Part shown: piece by piece, positions 17,960-26,600 of the stretch | How positions within the stretch are numbered: position 1 is the stretch's first letter | Layout: each line of letters begins with the position of its first letter | NCBI GenBank assembly: GCA_902802115.1 | Contig: CADCKW010000003.1 | Coordinates: 1 to 64,000 of the forward strand | Direction: 5' to 3' | Length of the DNA stretch: 64,000 bases | Source: an uncultured Pseudomonadota bacterium | GTDB taxonomy: Bacteria; Pseudomonadota; Alphaproteobacteria; Rs-D84 | Translations under genes and position numbers: made by a program | Notes under the pieces: model-generated | Databases searched by the model: none | What the model saw: only the letters and a program-made list of their open reading frames with translations | What the model was told of the DNA's origin: nothing

Positions 17960-18871
17960 TTATTGCATGGGTTCAACCGCATATTCGCCAGGTTGGATTG
18001 TTAAAACAGATTCATTTTCGTCATTTACAGATAAACCACGCGATGCCGCACGAAAATTCATGCCACGTGTTGAATACTCTGTTTTAAACAACGCATATCC
18101 TGTTCCACCACCCGCAGTTGTTCCCTGGGTTCCAATTGAATAATATCCGCCCAAAATACCATAATCCAAATCTATATAATCCAGATTTATCAAAAGTGAA
18201 ACACTGCTGGTGCCGTCACTGGTCAAATTGCAAGAAAATTCACGATTTGACAATGTTGCCTGGGAATTTACAGGAATTACAATATCCATAACCGTTTGTT
18301 CGCAACGCCTGTCAATGCCATTTACCAATATATTATATGTCATACCAATAGATGCACGCGACAGACCAGTTGATAAATTTACCTGGGAAATAGAAGCCTT
18401 TGGAATTTTAACAATCGCATTTGCAATTCCAGTACGAACCGGGAAAGATATCCCAGTCTGCAAACAATCACGCGAAAACGGGTCAGCCTCGCATATATAT
18501 AATCTGGAATATCCGTTCATCATAAACATTTGACTCAGGCTGTTAAACAAGAAATTGCGTGTAATACGGTCGTTTAATTTTGTACAGTTAAAATTACGAC
18601 AAATCACCATTGGACGTTCCGCAAATCCAACGCCCGGATGGGCACAAGCCTCGGCATCGCGGGTGATTGCAATGTTAGTATCAAAATTAAACGTGTCGTC
18701 CTGTTGCATAAATACAGTTTCAGGTATGAAATTTTGATCGTCAGGATATGCATAATATGATGCCACAGGTGTTTCTGTGTATATCGTTTGCAATTCTTGG
18801 ACATATGTGTTTGCCATTGCGGACTGTGCGCAAATCAAGGCACCAGCAATCATTAAATTGGATTTATACAT
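17960..18871 (-). CDS. Secreted protein of unknown function, first gene of the two-component operon
   Basis: 303 residues with a signal peptide (cleavage after SAMA, residue 20) and AAGGA before the ATG. The mature part is mostly beta-like and hydrophilic, with paired Cys (AEACAHPG, ICRNFNCT, ICEADPFSRDC, CEQT, FSCN) that could form disulfides in the periplasm or outside. The C-terminus is Gly-rich. It precedes the response regulator by six bases, so it may be the sensed factor or a target tied to the system. No family recognised. Confidence 0.85.
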   Translation of the reverse strand: MYKSNLMIAGALICAQSAMANTYVQELQTIYTETPVASYYAYPDDQNFIPETVFMQQDDTFNFDTNIAITRDAEACAHPGVGFAERPMVICRNFNCTKLNDRITRNFLFNSLSQMFMMNGYSRLYICEADPFSRDCLQTGISFPVRTGIANAIVKIPKASISQVNLSTGLSRASIGMTYNILVNGIDRRCEQTVMDIVIPVNSQATLSNREFSCNLTSDGTSSVSLLINLDYIDLDYGILGGYYSIGTQGTTAGGGTGYALFKTEYSTRGMNFRAASRGLSVNDENESVLTIQPGEYAVEPMQ

Positions 18872-18897
18872 GTTTGTTTCCTTATTCCTTTTATTTT

Positions 18898-18927
18898 AGT
18901 CTAGACTTTTTTTCTAATGCGTGTCAA
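18898..18927 (-). promoter_or_regulatory. Promoter of the secreted protein/two-component operon
   Basis: On the minus strand, TTGACA (18927-18922), an 18-base spacer and TAGACT (18903-18898). The -35 matches consensus exactly. Confidence 0.6.
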
Positions 18928-18943
18928 AGCAAAAATATTTTTA

Positions 18944-18972
18944 TTGAAAATTAAAATCGATTTGTATTATAA
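18944..18972 (+). promoter_or_regulatory. Promoter of the hydrolase-ruvB-tol operon
   Basis: TTGAAA (18944-18949), 17 bases, TTATAA (18967-18972); an overlapping TATTAT is an alternative -10. It is back-to-back with the divergent minus-strand promoter. Confidence 0.5.
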
Positions 18973-19017
18973 AGTGTCCTGTATAGAATATAATTTTAAA
19001 TAGGAAGGTTGATAAAA

Positions 19018-19677
19018 ATGGTTGATGTTATTATTACAGGCGAAAGTGGTAAATTACACGCAGTTTATCATAAATCTGCAAATCCCGGCGCGCCGGTTGC
19101 GGTTGTGCTGTCTGGAAATCCACGTCAAAAACATCATATGAACGACAGAGTTTCATATGCGATGTTTCGTGCATTTATGGATATTGGTTTTTCGGTTGTG
19201 CGGTTTAATTATCGTGGCGTTAATGATTCCGACGGTGCGATTGGGACGGCGGCTGAAAACATGTTGGATATTGCAACGGTTATAGATTGGATACAAAACC
19301 AAAACGAAGACAGCGAAAGAATCTGGCTGGCAGGACATCAAATGGGTGCATGGTATGCATTACAGGCCATGATGCGCAGACCAGAGATTTCTGGATTTGT
19401 ATTGGTTTCACCCGACAGGTCTTTTTCTGATTTTCAATTTTTATCACCACGTCCTAATCGCGGACTGTTGTTGCAAGGTGCCGCCGAAGAAGGCGATACA
19501 AAATCATTTAGCAATCATTTAACAAATCTGTTAAAAAAGCAGGCAAAAATAACATTGGAAACCATTGTTATCAAAGGCGCAGATGCAAATTATTCTGCGC
19601 CGGCAGATTTGCGACAAATGTATAACGATTTCAAGGCCTATGTTGGACGTGAAGATACAGACACAAAATTGTTATAG
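19018..19677 (+). CDS. Alpha/beta-hydrolase-fold protein lacking the catalytic Ser and His
   Basis: 219 residues. The ATG at 19018 has AGGAAGG nine bases upstream; a TTG three codons earlier is less likely. The fold matches the COG2945-type small alpha/beta hydrolases: an oxyanion-loop region LSGNPRQKHHMND, VVRFNYRGVNDSDG, a nucleophile-elbow segment and a late GAD motif. At the elbow, where the family has G-x-S-x-G, this protein has GHQMG with Gln108, and the usual GAD-H-F is GADANYS with Asn191. Classical ester hydrolysis is therefore unlikely. It leads the operon with ruvB ten bases downstream, the slot where ruvA often sits. Confidence 0.8.
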   Translation: MVDVIITGESGKLHAVYHKSANPGAPVAVVLSGNPRQKHHMNDRVSYAMFRAFMDIGFSVVRFNYRGVNDSDGAIGTAAENMLDIATVIDWIQNQNEDSERIWLAGHQMGAWYALQAMMRRPEISGFVLVSPDRSFSDFQFLSPRPNRGLLLQGAAEEGDTKSFSNHLTNLLKKQAKITLETIVIKGADANYSAPADLRQMYNDFKAYVGREDTDTKLL

Positions 19678-19686
19678 GGTTTTTAA

Positions 19687-20676
19687 ATGAATACAAATGA
19701 CAGATTTGTTGATCCAAATATTCCAGATGAATTGGCGAGTTCTATTCGTCCAAAAACACTGGCTGATTTTATTGGCCACGATGCGTTAAAGAAAAATTTA
19801 TCTGTTTTTATTTCTGGGGCAAAATCACGTGGCGAGGCCATGGACCATGTGTTGTTATATGGACCACCGGGGTTGGGAAAAACCACATTGGCACATATTG
19901 TTGCAAATGAATTGGGAACAAATTTTCGTGCAACATCGGCACCTATGCTGACCAAACAAGGCGATTTGGCGGCAATATTAACCGCGTTGGAACCCATGGA
20001 CGTTTTGTTTATAGATGAAATTCACAGATTGCCAACAGCCATCGAAGAAGTTTTGTATTCTGCGATGGAAGATTTTAAGTTGGATATTATGTTGGGCGAA
20101 GGTCCGTCTGCAAAAAGTGTTCGCATAGATTTACCGCCTTTTACATTGGTTGGTGCAACAACACGAACAGGGTTATTATCAAATCCTTTGCGTGAAAGGT
20201 TTGGTATTGATTTAAGGCTGTCTTTCTATCCGGCTGACGATTTGGCAAAAATCATTATGCGCAGTGCAAATGTGTTGGGGACCCCCATTGACGAAGCCGG
20301 GGCATATATGTTGGCAAAAAGCGCGCGTGGAACCCCGCGTATTGCAAACAGACTGTTAAAACGCGCACGCGATTTTGCAAATGCGTTGCATGCCAATACA
20401 ATTACCGCAGACACAATAAAAACCACCCTATTCCAATTACATATTGACGAGTCTGGATTGGACGCGGTTGATAGGGATTATATGACGACAATTATAAATC
20501 ATTATGCGGGTGGCCCTGTGGGAATCGACAACCTGGCCGCCGCATTGAGTGAGCCTGCGGACACTATCGAAGATGTTATTGAACCTTATTTAATGCAACT
20601 GGGGTTGATACAACGGACGCCGCGTGGTCGTATTGTGACCGATAAAGGCTATGAACATTTGGGGTTAAAAAAGTAA
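19687..20676 (+). CDS. ruvB: Holliday junction branch migration ATPase RuvB
   Basis: 329 residues, full length. AAA+ motor that forms hexameric rings and drives branch migration with RuvA during recombinational repair. Walker [10 protein letters not shown] begins at residue 59 and Walker B IDEIHR has Asp110. The sensor and arginine-finger segments ([18 protein letters not shown]) and the winged-helix end ([11 protein letters not shown]) are present. ruvA and ruvC are not in the window. The stop overlaps the start of the next gene by one base. Confidence 0.98.
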   Translation: MNTNDRFVDPNIPDELASSIRPKTLADFIGHDALKKNLSVFISGAKSRGEAMDHVLLYGPPGLGKTTLAHIVANELGTNFRATSAPMLTKQGDLAAILTALEPMDVLFIDEIHRLPTAIEEVLYSAMEDFKLDIMLGEGPSAKSVRIDLPPFTLVGATTRTGLLSNPLRERFGIDLRLSFYPADDLAKIIMRSANVLGTPIDEAGAYMLAKSARGTPRIANRLLKRARDFANALHANTITADTIKTTLFQLHIDESGLDAVDRDYMTTIINHYAGGPVGIDNLAAALSEPADTIEDVIEPYLMQLGLIQRTPRGRIVTDKGYEHLGLKK

Positions 20677-21386
20677 TGTCAAAATTATACTATGCTTTTG
20701 TTGCGTCTTTGTTTTTGGCGGGTTGTGCCGGGACATCGTCATACAAATACAAAAACAATACAAAACCATACACAATTGGTGGAACAACATATTACCCAAT
20801 GGAAAATGCTGGTAATTTCAGTGAAACCGGTGTTGCGTCGTGGTATGGACCAGACTTTCATGGGAAACAAACCGCCAGTGGCGAAACATATAACAAATAC
20901 GCATACACTGCGGCACATAAAACTTTACCATTTGGAACGCGGGTCAAGGTGACAAACCTGGATAACAATGCAACAACAAATGTTATTATCAACGACCGCG
21001 GGCCTTTTAAATCTGGACGCATAATTGATTTATCATATTCTGCTGCCAAAGATATAGATATGATTGGAACAGGAACAGCGCGTGTTCGTATAAATGCGAT
21101 TGGTTCAACAAATACAGCAAAAACAACACAAACAGCCCGCAATACAAAATCAACAAGTGCGGCAACACAAACCGGTAATTATTATGTTCAGGTTGGTTCG
21201 TATTCTGTATCAAACAACGCGACCAAGACAAGCCAGAGTTTAAAATCTATGGGCTATGCCAATTCAATAAAACAACAAAACGGAAAATATTCTGTTCGTG
21301 TTGGACCGTATGAAACACGTGCGCGTGCAACATCGGCACGCGATAATTTGCGCAAAACATATTCTGGGGCATTTATAGTGGAGTAA
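20676..21386 (+). CDS. rlpA: RlpA-like septal lipoprotein with SPOR domain
   Basis: 236 residues. A signal peptide ends in a lipobox (LAGC, Cys16), so it is a lipoprotein. Residues about 50-135 are the RlpA double-psi beta-barrel (GVASWYGPDFHGKQTASGE, and the NDRGPF motif). The C-terminus (about 165-236) is a SPOR domain (YYVQVGSY, then YSVRVGPY) that binds denuded peptidoglycan at division sites. RlpA proteins are outer-membrane lytic transglycosylases or their inactive relatives. It sits between ruvB and the tol genes, consistent with a role in septal envelope work. Confidence 0.93.
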   Translation: MSKLYYAFVASLFLAGCAGTSSYKYKNNTKPYTIGGTTYYPMENAGNFSETGVASWYGPDFHGKQTASGETYNKYAYTAAHKTLPFGTRVKVTNLDNNATTNVIINDRGPFKSGRIIDLSYSAAKDIDMIGTGTARVRINAIGSTNTAKTTQTARNTKSTSAATQTGNYYVQVGSYSVSNNATKTSQSLKSMGYANSIKQQNGKYSVRVGPYETRARATSARDNLRKTYSGAFIVE

Positions 21387-21389
21387 AAA

Positions 21390-21764
21390 ATGACAACGCA
21401 TAAATTTAAATTTCAAATTGCATATGCGGACACCGATGCCGGTGGCATTGTGTATCACCCGCGTTATATTGAAATCGCAGAACGCGCGCGTATGGATTGG
21501 TCACGCGGAATTAAAATACCAGATGACGATTTGGGCTTTGTTGTTAGACAACTGGATATAAAATACAGTATGCCATTATTATTGGGCGACGATATCATCG
21601 TTGAAACCACGCCAATCAATATTGGTGCGGCATCGATGAAAATTGAACAAAAGTTTTTACGTAATGATGAAATTTGTGCTATAATGAATATCACGATAGC
21701 CTATTTGGGTAAAAATATGCGTCCAAAGGCAATCCCAGATTCGATTATGAGTTTTTTGAAATAA
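21390..21764 (+). CDS. ybgC: Tol-Pal-associated acyl-CoA thioesterase YbgC
   Basis: 124 residues, hot-dog fold (4HBT family). The signature YADTDAGGIVYHPRYIEIAERAR near residues 11-33 carries the catalytic Asp and the motif typical of YbgC. It is cytoplasmic and hydrolyses acyl-CoA or acyl-ACP thioesters. It directly precedes tolQ, as in most proteobacteria. GGAG lies seven bases before the ATG. Confidence 0.94.
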   Translation: MTTHKFKFQIAYADTDAGGIVYHPRYIEIAERARMDWSRGIKIPDDDLGFVVRQLDIKYSMPLLLGDDIIVETTPINIGAASMKIEQKFLRNDEICAIMNITIAYLGKNMRPKAIPDSIMSFLK

Positions 21765-21788
21765 TATAAATAAAAAAAAGGAAAGGAA

Positions 21789-22283
21789 ATGACTAACAAT
21801 TTTTCGTTATTGAATTTATTTACCGGCGATATAATGACTTTGTTTGTGTCGTTGGTTTTGGTTGCATTGAGTATATTGTCTTGGGCGGTAATTATTGAAA
21901 AATATCGTGTTTGGAAAATGGTTAAACATAACCCTGTTAAAATCAAACCTGGTGATAATCTAGATGTGATTGTGGATAAACTGATACGACCATTTGATAA
22001 AAATTTATGGTTTTTATCTATGGTGTCTTATGTTTCGCCTTTTATTGGTTTGTTTGGCACTGTTTGGGGTGTTATGGATTCTTTTGCGTCCATTGGTGTT
22101 AATCAATCGGTCAGTATTGGCGTTATTGCACCAGGTTTGGCAACCGCATTGGGAACAACCGCATTGGGTTTGATTGCGGCAATACCTGCGGCAATCGCGT
22201 TCCAGTATTATGCCAAAAAAGCAGATGATTTATACAATAAACTGGACGAAAACCGTATTGAGTTAAAATCACAAAATAAATAA
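21789..22283 (+). CDS. tolQ: TolQ, proton-channel subunit of the Tol-Pal motor (short form)
   Basis: 164 residues, about 60 fewer than typical TolQ. It has a first membrane helix (about 14-34) and two C-terminal helices with the conserved FIGLFGTVWGVMDSF and PGLATALGTTALGLIAAIPAAIAF segments that line the proton path with TolR. The cytoplasmic loop between helix 1 and helix 2 is much reduced. It is a MotA/ExbB-family subunit that uses the proton gradient to pull the outer membrane in at division. Identity is firm from motifs and neighbours. Confidence 0.93.
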   Translation: MTNNFSLLNLFTGDIMTLFVSLVLVALSILSWAVIIEKYRVWKMVKHNPVKIKPGDNLDVIVDKLIRPFDKNLWFLSMVSYVSPFIGLFGTVWGVMDSFASIGVNQSVSIGVIAPGLATALGTTALGLIAAIPAAIAFQYYAKKADDLYNKLDENRIELKSQNK

Positions 22284-22296
22284 AAAGGTGTATATT

Positions 22297-22698
22297 ATGC
22301 CCAGAAGAACACGACGTTTTGATGCCGGAATATCTTTGACACCAATGATTGATATTATGACAACATTGTTGGCGGTGTTTATGGTGACAACACCTATGAT
22401 GACCGCGGGTATTGATTTAGATTTGCCACGCGCCGGACATTCGGCGATGACTGGGAATGACCATGCGATTCAAATTAGTGTTGATGCAATGGGACGTTAT
22501 TATTTGGCGCGCGATATGATGGATTTGGACAGTGTTGTAAAACGCGCGGCGGCAATGCGCACAGAAAATCCAAATCTGGCCATTACAATCAGTGGCGACA
22601 CCCATGCGGATTATGGTGCGGTTATGCGCGCAATGGGTCGGTTAAAAGATGCAGGTTTTCAAAAAGTTGGTTTAAGAACACAAATCGATAATAAATAA
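22297..22698 (+). CDS. tolR: TolR, ExbD/TolR-family subunit
   Basis: 133 residues. The ATG at 22297 is chosen over a GTG at 22288 because AAAGG lies eight bases upstream and TolR proteins begin with a basic segment (MPRRTRRF). One membrane helix (about 15-35) contains the proton-accepting Asp in TPMIDIMTTLL. A periplasmic domain follows. The stop overlaps the tolA start by one base. Confidence 0.94.
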   Translation: MPRRTRRFDAGISLTPMIDIMTTLLAVFMVTTPMMTAGIDLDLPRAGHSAMTGNDHAIQISVDAMGRYYLARDMMDLDSVVKRAAAMRTENPNLAITISGDTHADYGAVMRAMGRLKDAGFQKVGLRTQIDNK

Positions 22699-23456
22699 TG
22701 AAAAACAAAGCCAAACAATTTTATAGTGAAAATATATTAATGTCATTGGCGGGTCATTTGGCATTGATTGTTGTCATGATAACATCGGTGGCGATATTTA
22801 TAGAACGCGCCGAATTGGTGACACCTGACCGTATTGAAATTATGGAAATTGATTTGAGTAATGTAAAAATTTCCGGTATGGACACCAAATTATACAACAC
22901 CGATGCACCAAAGACTGATAAAACACCCGAACAACCAAAAGAAGAACCAAAACCCGCCGTTGCACCGGAACCAGATGCCGCAAAAAATGATAAAATTGCT
23001 GACAGTTTGATTGATGATACGGATTCAAAAAAACAACCTGAAAAGCCAACAAATCCGCAAAAAAATGATATTGCCGATGCAAATGCACCAAAAAAGAAAA
23101 CGGTGGTTAGAGTCAATCGCGAGGTTTTATCTTTGGACAGAACGCTGACCGTTTCGGTGGTTGATGCGTTGCGTGTGGCAATGACGCGTTGTTGGGTTAT
23201 TGATTCATCGCGGTCAGATTTGGCGGACATTCGTGCGGTTGCACATTTGAAAATGCGCCCCAACGGAACGGTGGCGGACGTATGGTTTGAAAGTGCCGCG
23301 CGCGCAGAAAACGACCCGGCATTTGCATATGTTTTGGACACAATACGTGCGGCAATACGGACATGCGAACCGTTATCTATGTTGCCCCGCAACGAATACA
23401 AGAACTGGGAAAGCATACAACTGACATTTTACCCGACATCTGGGCGGGTTATGTAA
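22698..23456 (+). CDS. tolA: TolA, periplasm-spanning protein
   Basis: 252 residues. A single N-terminal membrane helix (about 14-34), then a Pro/Glu/Lys-rich spacer (about 70-140), then a compact C-terminal TonB/TolA-type domain with two Cys (TRCW, RTCEP). TolA links the TolQR motor to outer-membrane partners. It is the last gene of the operon and is followed by a terminator. tolB and pal, which usually follow, are absent here. Confidence 0.88.
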   Translation: MKNKAKQFYSENILMSLAGHLALIVVMITSVAIFIERAELVTPDRIEIMEIDLSNVKISGMDTKLYNTDAPKTDKTPEQPKEEPKPAVAPEPDAAKNDKIADSLIDDTDSKKQPEKPTNPQKNDIADANAPKKKTVVRVNREVLSLDRTLTVSVVDALRVAMTRCWVIDSSRSDLADIRAVAHLKMRPNGTVADVWFESAARAENDPAFAYVLDTIRAAIRTCEPLSMLPRNEYKNWESIQLTFYPTSGRVM

Positions 23457-23482
23457 AAAAACGGGTGTCGCCCGTTTTTTTA
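23455..23482 (+). terminator. Terminator after tolA
   Basis: AAAAAACGGG-TGTCG-CCCGTTTTTT hairpin overlapping the tolA stop. Confidence 0.85.
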
Positions 23483-23627
23483 CAGTGTGCAGTGTTCAGT
23501 TTTCAATATTCAGTTGATTAATTATTGGTAAAACTGCTGTCAAATTTTTTTGTTAAAATTTTTCATTATTTTTCATTTGCGTATTTATGAAAAAATGTTC
23601 TATGCTTAATCCATAGGGGAAAGGATT

Positions 23628-26600
23628 TTGAGATTATTATCACGCATTTTTGGCGGATTTGTGCTGTTTGCCGTACTTGTTTTTGATGGCGTATCGTCGT
23701 CTTTTGCAGACATGTCGTGCAAAGAAGGTATGACATATTACCCCGAAGTCGGCGATTGTTGTTATGCCTTTGATGGCAAATCTTGTATTAGTGATTTCGA
23801 CGAATGGGTTGGAATCGTTGAATCGTTAGACTGTAAAGCTGGTTCTGGGGCATACGTAAATAGTGATGGTAATATCGTATGTTGTCCCGAAGAAATAACA
23901 CAACCAAATGAACTGTATCAATGTGAATGCTACGATGAACGTTTTGAATTTAACCCCAAAACCGGCGGGTGTGACCAATGTAAATATGGTATGACATGGT
24001 ATCCAGATGTCCCAGAAGAAGGTGCATGTTGTTATTTTTTTGATGATAAAAATAAAATAGAGTGCTTAACCGAACTTGATCAATGGATTAATTTCGCAAA
24101 AGACAGTCTTGACTGTGGCGAAAAAGGTGCATATGTTGATATCAATAACGAACCGCACTGTTGTCCAGAAGGGACGATAGCAAATGAATATTATGGTTGC
24201 TCATGCGAAAATCCCGCAATGACATTTAATAATGAAACCGGTATATGCGGATGCCCCGCTGGGTATTTCTGGGACGGTGGAACATGTCTGGTATGTCCAG
24301 AAGGATATACCTGTATAGGCGACCTTTATGAACCCAAACCAAATGTATATGCGATAACATTAAGAAATTATAATGATACAGGCACGCATCAAACCATTTA
24401 TGAAAAATATGACACTGGTTGGTATAGTAATTCCGCCGCAACAACGCAAATTACCAAGGCCAATATTCCAACACGTTCAGGATATAAATTTCGTGGATAT
24501 TACACATCGACACAGGCGGATTTAACCGCCAATGGCGGCGTTGGCACCAGAGTCATTACCAATGCAACATCAAATAATTTGCCGGTCAATACCACATTTA
24601 CCGCAAACACAAATTTGTATGCGGCATGGGCAAAAGATTGCACACAACCCGCAAACGGTTCATGCACATTGACCATAAACAGTAATGGAACCGCAACATA
24701 TACCGCCAGTTGTAATTCTGGATATGCACTCAGTGGGGACGGCACAGCCACCCCAACATGCACAGCAACCACCGCAAATTGTTATAGAATTGATTTAGAT
24801 AACGCAACCAATGGTGGAACCGGTGGTGCGCCAACATCGGTATATATGTATCGTGATGCAACAACATATGCCAACAGTTCGAATCAATCAAAATGGTGTA
24901 AATTATATACCGACAGTGCTTGCACAACCGAGGTTGCGTATTCTGGGAGTTATTATACACTTCCAACGACAAATCCAACAAAATCACACGCCACATTTTA
25001 TAATTATGTAGGAAGCAATGGTTCTTTACACTATTTCTATAGATCTCATATAAACTCTGAAATATCATACCCACAGGCTTGGGACAGTTGTATAGATCCA
25101 AACGGATATTATGGTATTAATTCGATTGGGTTTGATGCATCGCAAACACCATCTTTGACATTGACAGCAAAATACGACTGTGACGAGGGTTGGCGCGGCA
25201 GTTGCACTATATCAAATGTTTATAATGGATATAAATGTTTTTCCAATACCGCATGTACCGTATCACCAACATCAACAATATCATTTAATGCAAATGGTGG
25301 TTCGGGCGGACGTTCGGGAACCGTCACCGCCACATACGGCAGTATGCTTCCAGTTATCACAACCAGCAATTGGACCACCCCGCATCGTTTTGAATACAGA
25401 TTTACAGGATACAGCGATGCACAAAGTGGCGGCAATTTTTATTATGGCTCCACAGGTGCCTCTGGCACAGTGTGGGATAAAACAGCAAATACGACATTGT
25501 ATGCACAGTGGAATCTATTTATGGATAACAATAGCGGCAATAAATTGTATTTTTATGATGGCAACACATATAAATATCAAATTATGTGTTCGCGTAGCAG
25601 TTGCACATTACCCACATATTCCACAGCGGGTATTACCAAACCAAGCGGTGCAACATGGTTGGGCTGGGCATTTTTATGCGGCAATTATGAATATTGCGGT
25701 GCCGGGGACGCCACAGATACAGGATTATACGGCACAGGCAGTTCAAATGGCGCGACAAGTGTGGCAAACAATAATAATTTCTTTGGTCGTTATAACGAAG
25801 ACGAGTTGGATAGTTCTTTTGCCACTGGGTTGCATGCATGTTGGGAATTTTCTGTTAATTATAATTTAAATGGCGCAACTGACCAAATCGCGTTGATGTA
25901 TACAAAGTATAACAATTGTCAAGGTATGACTTTGCCGACACCAACACGCGAAAATTATATTTTTGATGGTTGGTATGATAATCCCAATTTTACTGGCAGT
26001 CCCGTCACAACAATTGCCGCGGGTTCCACAGGCACAAAAACATATTATGCAAAATGGACTGAATCGCCCTGTTGGCATACCGCGTTGGATAACACAACAT
26101 ACGGCGGAACCGGCGGAACAACCGATATTTATATAAACAAATCAACATGCAATGTTTATGCAAATGCTGGTTGTACCGGCAGTGCAATAACAGCATTGCC
26201 ATCAACACCAACCAAGGCGAACGCGTGGTATTCCGGACATTATATTCCGTCATCTACATGGGGTGCATTGATTAGCCCCAGTGGCAGTGACAGATTCACA
26301 AATTTAAAAACCGAATGTAATAGCAATAGATTTTATAGCACTTTGGTCGCAAAATATGGTTGTGATGACGGATATCATGCGGCGTCCAGTGCAACAAATG
26401 CAGCCTGTGTCACAAACAGTTATTCTGTGCATTTTAACAGTAATTGCCCAACAACCGCGTCTGGCACAATGAACAATCAAAGTTTTACATACGGAACCGC
26501 ACAAAATTTAACCAATAATGGTTTCAGCTGCACAGGATACACTTTCGCAGGCTGGGCAACATCGGCAAGTGGTGCCAAAGTATATAACAACCAAGAATCT

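Noticed and set aside
22754-23416. Long minus-strand open frame over tolA
   Set aside because: It is a shadow of tolA. The tolA frame has proper start, membrane anchor and neighbours, while this frame has no ribosome site and Ser/Ala-rich composition typical of antisense reading.
23483-23560. CAGTGTTCAGTTTTCA-like stretch as a mobile repeat
   Set aside because: It is short and has no second clear copy in the window, so it is treated as plain spacer.
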